Position numbers and translations under genes: made by a program. From the NCBI GenBank assembly GCA_963930655.1, contig OZ005605.1, positions 19,785,501 through 19,849,500 of the forward strand: 64,000 bases of DNA, in the 5' to 3' direction. This DNA is from Myrica gale. Lineage: Eukaryota > Streptophyta > Magnoliopsida > Fagales > Myricaceae. This document shows positions 11,794-23,208 of the stretch, one piece after another. Below the pieces are notes generated by a model that made no database searches, had not been told where the DNA came from, and saw nothing but the letters and a program-made list of their open reading frames with translations. Positions within the stretch are counted from its first letter, which is position 1. Each line of letters begins with the position of its first letter.

Positions 11794-13643
11794 TCAAAAC
11801 GAACTCACAATATTGTGATCCTCTAGGCAACTCCAATAATTGTTTGCGAATATCGTTTGCTCCTCCAAGTCCCTTGAAATATGCTTCAAACCAGTTACGA
11901 TCATTTTCTCCAATGCCACTGCATTCTTAAGGAATATCTTCACAGCCAACAGATCCCACTCATGTCCCCAATAACCGAAAACATTGATGCGCTTGAGGTG
12001 TGACATGAAACATGGAGGCACTGGGTCCAGTATCCCATCATCATTCTCCCAGGATGAGTCAAAGCTGATACCCTGGATTCTCATTGAGAGTTAATTGTTT
12101 TAGCCATAGTCGTAAATCTGGCACCAATATGGGAATACATTCATCAAGGTACACGTTGTGCTAGTAAAGTTACCTGAGCAAATGTCAGGTCCCTAAGACA
12201 TGGAGCATTATGCAATATCCCCAATAGCCCGGCGTAGGAAAGATCTACTTCCAATCCCATGAATGTCAAATCCAATAGGTTGTTGAAGACAGGCAAACGA
12301 GGCAGGAGCTCTGGTGCATCCCCAAGAAACTAACACCGATGAAATAACGTATCAAAATTAAGAGATTTCAGTGAAAGAAAGCAGACACAATGACAAAAGC
12401 ATCACAAAAGCATGCCGGAATAGAGGTGGTGCCTTATTTAAGATTTTGAGAGGCACAACACCACTTAGAAGTAAAGAAATCTAAGAGTGTTTGGTTAAGG
12501 TGTATTGTGAGGATTTTTTGTGTTTTAAGAATTTTTATGTGATGTTAATTTTATCGGTATACGTGTTGTAGTTATATTTATGTGGTGTGAAAATTTATGT
12601 TTGGTTGAAGAATCCTAGGATTCTTCCTAAACGAACATGCCCTAAAAATCTAGAAAATAAAAAGAACGAATAAACTTTTACATGAATGGGGTAAATATAG
12701 AACCCATCATGAGGAACAAATAGAGAAAAAAAAAAGAGGGATCTGTGCTTCAACACTATATAAATTGAAATTATAAAATGAGAAGCAATTGTACCTGCAC
12801 GGCCTCATAGGAAAGTGTCAGATATTTCACATTAAAGGCGCCTACCAAAAGCTTGTGCATGCGATAAGTAATTTCTAGAGATGTGATATCGCAAGGGACA
12901 AGATCTATATCTGCCGTTTCCAGGGAGAGAGAGTTATATAAGCAATAGTCGATCAATAAGTGACCGGTATACAAAAATTCTTTGAGACAATCTCCAAAAA
13001 TCATAATCTGACAATTTTCCAAATTTTCCGTCTGTAATTCGCTTATACTCAGAAAATGAAGCCTGGGAGCAGAAATACGCAGAACCTTGATGAACTCCCA
13101 GCTGCAGTCCTCTAAATACAATTTCTCAAGGACTGGCAGATGCGAAAAAAGCTTCTGAGTCAAGCCCTCATCCCCAAATACAACGTATTTGATCGTCAAC
13201 ATTTTTAGACTCGAGAAACAAATTGTAGACGGAAGTCCAGCGAGGTGGGGTACCTCGATATACAAGTTCGTAACATTTTTCCTCACTGCAGCAGAGACCC
13301 ACGAATGAACACGAGGTGCATCACATGGAACTTCACAAGAGAGAGTGAATCTCTCTATGTCGGCGTCGTGAAGACAGAGCACTCTTTCAACAAAATACAT
13401 AAAACGCGTTCGGTCATCAGACAAAGATAGTTCAAACCATAGATGAGGAAGAGATGTCCATAAGTATTCCCACCTTTTCGAGAGTACACTCATTCTTACA
13501 ACATCCTTTGTTGGAAGATATGAAAGGATGTACAGAAGAACCGCATCGGGTAAGCTACCCAAGCATTTGCTGTTCCCATGGAGGTCTTGGTCTCCGTTAA
13601 GCTTCTGCTTCTCAGGATGGTGAACAGCGAATTTTTCCTCCAT
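11794..13643 (-). CDS. F-box/LRR/FBD protein, copy 2 (best preserved)
   Basis: Predicted adaptor of an SCF ubiquitin ligase, target unknown. Minus-strand exons are 13643-12795, 12329-12174 and 12072-11794 (849, 156 and 279 nt), with GT-AG borders and phase-0 introns, giving 427 residues. The start MEEKFAVHHPEKQKL is the first ATG and is shared with copies 1 and 3. The F-box lies at about residues 28-68 (LGSLPDAVLLYILSYLP, VLSKRWEYLWTSLPHL). LRR-like segments follow (LPVLEKLYLEDCSW, LPVFNNLLDL), then an FBD domain (DPVPPCFMSHLKRI, FLKNAVALEKM). Near the end of exon 3 an extra AT within ATAT shifts the frame, so the last 20 or so residues are replaced; the usual FBD ending is still readable in another frame as QLLELPRGSQYCEFVL. 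About 30 residues before LYIEVPHL, present in copy 1, are absent. It may be functional with an altered C-terminus. Confidence 0.75.
12485..12642. mobile_element. Tourist-like MITE, 158 bp, TAA target duplication
   Basis: Flanked by TAA at 12482-12484 and 12643-12645. The ends are imperfect inverted repeats (GAGTGTTTGGTTAAGG against GGGCATGTTCGTTTAGG). It lies in an intron of F-box copy 2. A three-base TWA duplication suits the PIF/Harbinger superfamily. Relatives lie at 586-754 and 18606-18783. Confidence 0.7.
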
Positions 13644-13859
13644 ATTTGAGATGCTTCCCCAAAGTGTGGACTAGACGGTAAGAGTCAGGAAAATAACAAG
13701 CTAGGAAGCAATGAAAGTATTTCTTTGATGTTGTGCAGACGAAGATTCAGCTTTTAAACCTTTTTCCACACTGTAGCAGAGACCCACCGATTGACACGAC
13801 TGGCATTAAATGGTACTGACGGGTCCGGTCATGAGCCTCGTCACTTTTTTCTTTTTCCA

Positions 13860-14165
13860 GGTGGTGATCAGATTTTAGGTTACGTTAGTTTTGAGTAAAA
13901 ATGTAGAATTTTAGAGAAATTGTGAATTTTTATGTTGAATAGTGTTTTATTGGTGTTTGTGTAAAGTGGAGAGAGAAATGATTTGATGTAATTGTTTAAC
14001 AAAAAAATATTAGAGTTATGTGAAAAAGTATAGAGAGAAAAAATTTATGTTGAATAAAAAATTTAAAAATTGTTGGAGATTGTGTAAAATGTATTGGTGT
14101 TTGTGTTTAAATTCTAAATATATTCGGTGGTAGATTTGTGAATATACTTAAAATCCTGAGAAAAG
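13860..14165. repeat. AT-rich MITE-like sequence
   Basis: Contains TTATTGGTGTTTGTGTAAA, GAGAGAAATGATTTGATGTAATT and similar blocks. These recur in reverse at about 43000-43280 and weakly at 22370-22450. The ends are not defined. Confidence 0.4.
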
Positions 14166-14529
14166 AGTGAAAACGAAGATGACGTTAGTAGATACGCACA
14201 CTCCGTTCATTTCCAGTAAATTTTCACGTGGAGCCGTGCGCCGGAAGAAAGCCAAAATGAGATTCTTTTACATCATCAGTAATTGACTAATCTCCCATAG
14301 CTAAACCGTACCACACAAAACCGCGTACTATAGTTCAGCTACATACGTGTCCGTTAGTTGGGTGGTGATCGACGGTAAAAATTTTGGGGTTAATGGAATA
14401 AATGAAAATAATTTATATGATTAAGTGAAAGAAATTTTAAATAAATAATTTAATTAAAAATAATGATTTAAAAAATATATATAGTTTTTTTAATAAAAAA
14501 TTAATTTAATAACTAGAATTTTGAGAATA

Positions 14530-14744
14530 AAAAACCGCCTTCCAGCTAATTAAAGTCGGTCATAAAAAAAGGAAACGATTGTGACCAAAAGTTTCTGTCA
14601 CCTCAAGTCCAGTTGTCTTTTCGCGACCAAAAGTTTCGTCGTTCACATGGGTTGTACCGAAAGCTCCGACCACATGGGCAAAAACAGTACTTTCCTTCGG
14701 TCATCAAGTACAATGCCACAGATGAACCGCATTTTCATGTAGTG
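14530..14744. mobile_element. CACTA-type element, right-end fragment
   Basis: The reverse complement of the right end reads CACTACATGAAAATGCGG, a CACTA-type terminus. Upstream are repeated subterminal motifs (GACCAAAAGTTTC appears twice, and TCGGTCAT-like blocks). No matching left end was found, so this is a fragment. Confidence 0.5.
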
Positions 14745-14879
14745 CAGCATCCAATTTACCAGGGTGATGTTCGGTTTCATAAAAAACGAAGGAGTCGAAT
14801 GCCAGTGAAATCATGTTCGGCAGATATGAGAAAAAAATTGAAGGATTACGTATTTTATTTTTTTTTTTAGCCCTTAAAA

Positions 14880-15350
14880 AGTTCATATTGAATTACTAAA
14901 ACACCCTCCACCACAACCTAATAACTAAAAACACATAAGGGTAAACTTGGAATTTTTCAAAAAACTGAACACCGACCTGCCAAACTCCTGTCATGTCGGC
15001 TGCACTCCACCCTCCCTTTTCGCTTTTCGCCCTCCCTTTATGCTTCGCCTGACATCGGTTTGCAGAAAAAACTTCACTTTTTGGCATGCTTTTTGATAGC
15101 CTGACATCCGATTGATTCAAACCTCAGATTTTTATTTAAAATATTATTATTTTAATAAAAATAATAATAAATTCGAAAAAAAAATAAAAAAACTATAAAC
15201 ACCATCATTCATTTTTTTACACCTCACCAACTTCTACACAAACACCAATACAACTTTATCATCACCTAAAAATTCACAAAATCCTCCAAATCCTACAAAA
15301 ACCTTCAAAACGAACATCACCCAGGTCCAGATTCTCTCGGAGAGTATTCA
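14880..15350. other. Intergenic, AT-rich, MITE-like at its right side
   Basis: No coding signal. The segment 15190-15310 resembles the CACCAATACAACTTTATCATCACC part of the local MITE families. Confidence 0.3.
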
Positions 15351-15358
15351 TGCGACCA

Positions 15359-15527
15359 CGATCGCCTGCGATTCGGCTGCCCGAATTGCAGTGCAATTCG
15401 TGAGAGGCCACGCGTGCCCGAACAGTGCACTGCTGCTCGGGCACTCGTGGGTCCCGCTCGGGACCCACGCTCCTCTCTCACGATTGCACTGCAATTCGGG
15501 CAGCCGAATTGCAGGCAATCGCGATCC
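15359..15527. repeat. GC-rich foldback (inverted repeat with nested hairpins)
   Basis: The left arm, about 15359-15406, and the right arm, about 15473-15526, share GATTCGGCTGCCCGAATTGC-like sequence with one or two mismatches and a six-base gap. The loop holds two more hairpins (GTGCCCGA/TCGGGCAC and GTGGGTCCC/GGGACCCAC). GC content is well above the flanks. Short open frames over it are not real genes. Confidence 0.75.
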
Positions 15528-15529
15528 GT

Positions 15530-15715
15530 ATTTATGTGCTTAGATTGGGTTTGTGTTGTAATATTTTTGGTACGAGAATATGTGTTGGTATTGAGTTTAG
15601 TAAAAAGGTGAAGAAAGAGGTAATTTTTTTTATAATTTTTGTAATTTTTTATGAAAGAGAGAGATTATATTGGATTATTTTATTAGGGGAGAGATAAAAT
15701 TTTAGGGAAGATTAG
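15530..15715. mobile_element. AT-rich MITE, family shared with 17.2, 22.7, 32.1 and 52.9 kb
   Basis: Contains GTATTGAGTTTAGTAAAAAGGTGAAGAAAGAGG-type sequence that reads in reverse at 17225-17400 and 22725-22905 (TCTTCACTTTTTCACTAAA) and forward at 32080-32240 and 52850-53020. The ends are approximate. Confidence 0.5.
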
Positions 15716-15926
15716 CTTTGCAAACGCAGCCTTAGCTTACTGTTTATGTACTTTTTCTTAGGAGCTAACATTAGTAGTACTTTTAAATAATTTACCCTCT
15801 AGTACGCGTCTTCTCTCCGAAAAGATGATATTAACAAGCGCCTGTTTGATTCAAACAAGCACAAGGGTTATTAGTTTTGGGCTCTTATATATAACCTATT
15901 CTAGGCGAGTTGTTAAGTACTCTATA

Positions 15927-16134
15927 GGGGCCGTTTGTTTCCCAAAAATTTCACCCTTCAAAATTTCTAAACAATTATAAAATAATCTATCTCTCATCAT
16001 TAAATTATAAAATAATATTATATTATTCAATTAAATCTTCTCTCTCCTCACTTTTTCATAAAATACTATACTTTTTCACAAACCCCAATACTCAAAATTT
16101 CCAAAACTCTAATATTTCCACAAACAAACACCAT
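15927..16134. mobile_element. Tourist-like MITE (GTTTGTTT end family)
   Basis: The left end GGGGCCGTTTGTTTCCC is inverted relative to the right end AAACAAACACCATC. The interior is AT-rich. A short TAT-like flank occurs on both sides but the exact duplication is ambiguous. Confidence 0.55.
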
Positions 16135-17019
16135 CTATGAACTGTCATTAGCTATCAGGCACATTTAAACAAAGGTCTTTCCATAGAAAAATAAGAACTA
16201 GAAAACACATGCTGAAGAGAACAAAATCAAACAGAACCTTCTACCTTGGAGAATTCAAAACCACTAAAAGCCATTTTACAAAAGACATCTTTCCAGAATA
16301 GGAAGTTACTTAATTTGATAGGTTGAGGTCAAGACATGGACAGACGCCACGTCGTCTTTCGAGCTCAAAATATCTTGATGCAAGTGGCAATGCTTTTCCA
16401 TCCTTTGAGAAGCAGGAATTAATGGCTTTTTCAAAGTTTATGCCTCAATGGAAGAGGACGACCTCACAACTCTTTGACCCTCTGGGGAGCTCCAATAACT
16501 GTTCACTAACAGCAGAACCACAGCTACAATACACAACCATTTTGTCCAGAACACTGCATTCTTGAGCAAAATCCTTACCGCTAAGAGCTCGCCAGCTTCT
16601 CCTCCATACTCGTTAAATTCAATGCACTTGAGGTTTGACGCGAAACCTGGAGGCACTTGGTCCGGTATCCCATTTATCAATCTCAAAATCTAGAGGACAA
16701 TAGATTCCCTATTGGAAATGAAACGCTTAAACCATCATTGTAAGTCCGCACCGAGACGAAACATATAATTTAAGGTAAAGGTTGTAGTGCCAGCTAAGTT
16801 ACCCCAGAAAATTTCAGAGTCACTAGACAGGGGCATCGTTGCAGCATCCTCCATAATGCTACACAGTTGAGACGTGCTTGTGATATCATCAATTCCAAAT
16901 CTATCAGGTTAGGGAACAAAGGCAGATGAGGCAGAAGTTCTGCTGCATGTGTTAGAACCTATTAACGGGATAAAGCAACGCGTCAGACTTAAAGGCTGCT
17001 GTTGAAAATGACAAATATA

Positions 17020-17199
17020 GGGGGCGTTTGTTTCCCCAATAAATCGGGGTTCGAAATTTCCAACAAAACAAACACACTCCAAAATTTTTAACTTTTACAC
17101 ACACACACTACTTTTCACAAACCCCAATAAATCTAAATAAAGTAAAGATTCCCAAAATTTCGGGAATATTCCCCGAAATTTCCACAAACAAACACCCCC
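17020..17199. mobile_element. Tourist-like MITE, 180 bp, ATA flanks
   Basis: The ends are GGGGGCGTTTGTTT and AAACAAACACCCCC, an inverted repeat with one mismatch over 14 bp. ATA occurs immediately outside both ends (17017-17019 and 17200-17202). It sits in F-box pseudogene copy 3. Confidence 0.75.
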
Positions 17200-17222
17200 A
17201 TAAAGTAAACAACGGGCTGCAT

Positions 17223-17400
17223 TTGCAACAAATATTTCACAAACTTCTAATAAAATATTACAATATAATCTCTCTTATAAAAAAATATAAAAATTACAAA
17301 AATGATAAAAAATTAAATCTCTTCACTTTTTCACTAAATCCAATACCAACACTAAATCTAATGCCAAAAATTTTACAACACAAACATAACCCAAATAAAA
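17223..17400. mobile_element. AT-rich MITE within F-box copy 3
   Basis: Matches 22725-22905 and, in reverse, 15530-15715 and 32080-32240 (shared AATATTACAATATAATCTCTC and TCTTCACTTTTTCACTAAA). The ends are approximate. It separates exon 1 of the pseudogene from its exon 2. Confidence 0.55.
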
Positions 17401-18605
17401 TCAGGCATACAACGAGTGTCTGGTTGTACAGTGTTAGATGTTTTACATTGGAGAGCCCGTTAAGAAGTTTATTCAAGCGATATGCAACTTGTTTTGGTCT
17501 CTTATCCCAAATGATGGGATCAGGGACGAAGCCAGGAATTTGTTTCGAGGGGAGCCGGAATACAATTATAAGTAAAACAAAAATTTTCGGGGGGGCCGAA
17601 ATATAATTATAAGCACTAAAATACAATTATGACACTTTATACATAATCTCTGCCTGCTCCAGTGAGAGTGCGTTGTGTACGCAATACTCGCTGAAGAATT
17701 CGCCATCAAAGACAAATTCTTTGAGATTATCCCCAAAAATCATAACCTCACACAATTCCCCCAACGAATAGAGTCTGGCTCATCAATTCCGTCTATTGTG
17801 AGTGAACTAAGGTTTGGAGAACAAATACTAACAACCTTGATACTCCACCTGCATGATAGTAATGTCATTCTCAAGGACCGGAAGAACAGAAAAGAGCTGC
17901 TGGGTTGAGCACTCATCCGAAAATGTAAGAATTCCGATAGTCAAGGTCTTTAGATTCGTGAAACAAATTGTACGGGGAAGTTTCCCGAGAGAGGGCAAAT
18001 AGAGAGTTAAGTCTGTTAGTGTCTCACAAGAAAACAAGCAACGAGGCCACGACCCACGAAAGTATTCCTTAGAGGTCGGAAAATGGAAGATTCAACTCCT
18101 GAACCTTTTTCCTCACTGCAGCAGTGACCCACGCACCGACTTGAGATGCATCAAATGGCCCACGAAAAGAGAGAGTGAACTGTGTTACATGAGCGTCGTG
18201 AAGACAAATCACTCTTTCTACAAAGTTCGTGAATGATTTGCTAGTAGTAATCCCCAATACTTGTTCAAACTGTATATTGGGAATCGAGGTCCATAGGTAT
18301 TCTCACCTTCTAGAAAGTACGCTAGTTCTTACTGCATCTTTTGGGGGAAGAAATGAAAGGATGTGCCGAATAACAACACCGGGTAAGTTCCCTAAACATT
18401 TAGTGTTTCCATCCATGTTTGGTTCTTCATTCAGCTTCTGCTTTTTGGATTTCTGAATAAGAAAATCTGCCTCCATACTTCAAATGCTTCCTCGGGTAGA
18501 AACACTTACAAGAGGCTGTAGCCGAAAAGTTTTGTAAGAAACATAGTGAGACAGCTGGAAACATTGTGCTGAGGAGATGAGATTGTAAGAGTTTTACCCC
18601 CTTTA

Positions 18606-18783
18606 AAAAACTTCGTTTACTATGAATCCTAGGAATTTTTTGAATCCTCAGAATTTTACGACCAAACATCATTTTTCACACCACATAAATATAACTACAA
18701 CACGCATACCAATAAAATTAACATCACATAAAAATTTTCAAAATACAAAAAATTCTCACAAAACACCTTAACCGAACACACTC
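18606..18783. mobile_element. Tourist-like MITE, TTA flanks
   Basis: A reverse-oriented relative of 12485-12642 (ACCACATAAATATAACTACAAC, ACATCACATAAAAATTTTC). TTA lies outside both ends (18603-18605 and 18784-18786). It is about 130 bp upstream of the F-box copy 3 start. Confidence 0.6.
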
Positions 18784-19284
18784 TTAGTATTTTTGTTTGT
18801 TTTTCTTGACATTCTACCATTACCAAAACCAAGAAAGGCCTAGAGAATTTTCTTGGGTAAGTCAAAGGTACAGGAATTGAAAACCATGCACTTCGTATAC
18901 AGAAAATTTCGAGCTCAAGCTTTTGAGAGTAATTTTTTTTTCTACTCTTTTATCCATTTTGTGGAATTTTCGCAAAATACCCATTTGGTACGAATAATCA
19001 CATCAGTGTGTGAATACATGTGAATGTGATACCCAAAACACTCTTTAACCAATTATATCCATTTAAACTAGGGGTGAATAGCGGACTAGTCGGAAGCGGA
19101 ATTTGACATTCCGACATCCGGTCCGCTAACTAGCGGATGACCAAAATAGAGTCTGCTTCCGCTTCCGACTTTTAGCGGACTTAGCGGAAGCGGATAACGG
19201 AATTCCGCTAAGTCCGCTAAGATGTAATTCACAAAATAAAATCCTAAAACATGTAATTGACAAACAAATGTAAAAATAAATCTA

Positions 19285-21530
<2,246 letters not shown>

Positions 21531-21629
21531 CGAGGGGGTCGCGAAGGACTAGGAGAGGGTGGGGGGGGAGAAGAGTCAGGGAGTTAGGGTTTTCTATCGC
21601 CGATTAAAGCGATTTTTTTTTAAACAACT

Positions 21630-21668
21630 AAACGACGTCGTTCTATTTAAAATAGAACGACGTCGTTT
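21630..21668. repeat. 39-bp perfect palindrome inside the hAT element
   Basis: Two AAACGACGTCGTTCTATTT arms in inverted orientation meet at a single central base, and each arm contains the self-complementary AACGACGTCGTT. It lies just inside the right subterminal region of the hAT element. Confidence 0.85.
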
Positions 21669-22020
21669 TACAATTCAGTTAATAAAAAATAAATAAAAAA
21701 TAGGACCGGATTTTCCGCTAAATCGGTAGAAACTTCCGCTTCCGGTTCCGCTCAAAATTCACTACCGATTCCGGTTTCTGGAAGGGCCGGACCTCTTCTT
21801 ACCGGAACCGGTGTCGGAACCAGAACCGGAGATCCGCCGGAGGCCGGACCGGACTTACACCCCTAATTTAAACTTCTACTACAAAGTGATTCCTTTTATT
21901 TTTGTCCCATAATCCAGCAAAAAATTGCATATTGTTTGCTACATTCTAACATCCCCCATTTGATCTGATCTGATATTTCTTCAGGCAGGATAAAAAAAAG
22001 TTCAAGACGAGCTCCACAAC

Positions 22021-22341
22021 CCGAAGAAAATAAGGACTCCCAATTTCATGATCAATCAAGCACACAAATTAATGAGAGCAAAGAAGTTAAAAATGCAACA
22101 GAAAAAAAATAAATGAAGAAAAGAGAGAACAATAAATATGAGAAAATCAGTACATCACACAAGCCAAGCAACTTAAAGAACAATAATAAATAATTAGATA
22201 TTTATTTTATTCTGAGGAGGGTCAAGAAATACTTTACTCTTTTCTTCATTTATTTTTGTTCTGTTGCATTTTTAACTTCTATGCTCTCATTAATTTGTGT
22301 GCTTGATTGATCATGAAATTGGGAGTCCTTATTTTCTTCGG
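22021..22341. repeat. Long near-perfect inverted repeat (105-bp arms)
   Basis: Arms 22021-22125 and 22237-22341 are reverse complements with only two mismatches I can find over 105 bp, around a loop of 111 bp. Transcription from either strand would give a long hairpin RNA. It lies 155 bp from the hAT element and about 0.9 kb upstream of the PCFS4 start. No target duplication or TIR motif of a known superfamily is visible at its ends. Confidence 0.9.
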
Positions 22342-22724
22342 ACAATGCAAAATCACGTGTCAATATATAAAATTGTGTAAAATATATTGATATTTATCTT
22401 TTAATTCTTAATATATTTTGTGATAATTTTATGAATATATTTAAATAATAAATAAAAGTTAAAAACGAACGTAACCCAAATTTTGACACAACGCGGTCCT
22501 CTGCCTGTATCCGTACGGTTTCAAGTGGCTATTTAGGAAGCTATTTGGAAACAAAGTTCGTAATACAACGTGTCATGTAATGGACCCAGAGTCAGCGTGA
22601 TTCAGTGATATCAACCGTCTAATGGGTCTACTATTTTTATTCGCAGATGGGAGGATGCTATTTCCGTTTGAATATTCACACCATAAGTGGAAGTTTTTCT
22701 TTTGATGAGCCGGAAATGGGAGTT

Positions 22725-22905
22725 TAGGTTGCATTTGTGTTTTAAAATTTTACACTCTCTAAAATTTTAATACAATAAAATATTACACTATAATCTCTCT
22801 CCTCCATCAAATCATTACTTTTCATTATAAAAAATATAAAAAATTACCTCTCTCTTCACTTTTTCACTAAACCCTATATCTTAAATTTTACGAAACAAAT
22901 ATTAA
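22725..22905. mobile_element. AT-rich MITE upstream of PCFS4
   Basis: Matches 17223-17400 and the reverse of 32080-32240 (AATACAATAAAATATTACACTATAATC region and TCTTCACTTTTTCACTAAA). It lies about 300 bp from the PCFS4 coding start, immediately outside the probable promoter. Confidence 0.5.
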
Positions 22906-22922
22906 TTTCCCGGGAGATTCGG

Positions 22923-23050
22923 TGGGCCCAAGGTAAGGCCGATCTACTAATCTTGACCGTCAATCGGGTCCTGTTTTTTAACAGATCAAGGCGATAACGA
23001 TAACGGTTCTTTTTCTATATTTTCTGTTCTATTTTACTAGTTTATATAAA
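22923..23050 (+). promoter_or_regulatory. PCFS4 promoter: site II-like TGGGCC and TATA box
   Basis: TGGGCC at 22923-22928 matches site II-type elements common in plant housekeeping promoters. TATATAAA at 23043-23050 is a good TATA box about 160 bp upstream of the start codon, leaving room for a 5' leader of about 130 nt. Confidence 0.5.
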
Positions 23051-23208
23051 ATCCTCACGAGAAAAACACCAGTCGAAAGCAGCACCATTATTTTCTCTGT
23101 TTTAAGTTCTTCTATGGTGGGAACGAACCCTAATTCAATTCTCACCTTCACGTGGTGGGTTGAATCCCTAGACCTTAGTTGCCATCCAATCTTTTGCTGA
23201 TGGTCTCC

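Larger units (their letters stand above)
16438..18476 (-). pseudogene. F-box/LRR/FBD gene, copy 3, degenerate
   Basis: The first ATG at 18476 opens MEADFLIQKSKKQKLNE, aligned with copies 1 and 2. The F-box follows (LGNLPGVVIRHILSFLP), but the tryptophan codon in RRWEYLWTS is TGA at about 18306. LRR parts (LPVLENDI, MIFGDNLKEFVFDGEFF at about 17735) are split by further frame changes. An exon-2 equivalent lies at about 16970-16810 (HAAELLPHLPLFPNLIDLEL). The FBD exon is 16690-16438, where RILLKNAV is followed by a frame change and LLELPRGSKSCEVVL is readable in another frame. Two MITEs have inserted (17020-17199 and about 17223-17400). At least three disabling changes make it non-functional. 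Confidence 0.85.

Noticed and set aside
22021-22341. Reading the inverted repeat as a CRISPR-like or bacterial structure
   Set aside because: A plant nuclear context with only two inverted arms and no repeat-spacer pattern.
23200-23208. Upstream in-frame ATG of PCFS4 at 23200
   Set aside because: Possible, but MESEKLL at 23209 resembles the known start of the Arabidopsis protein better; the difference is three codons.
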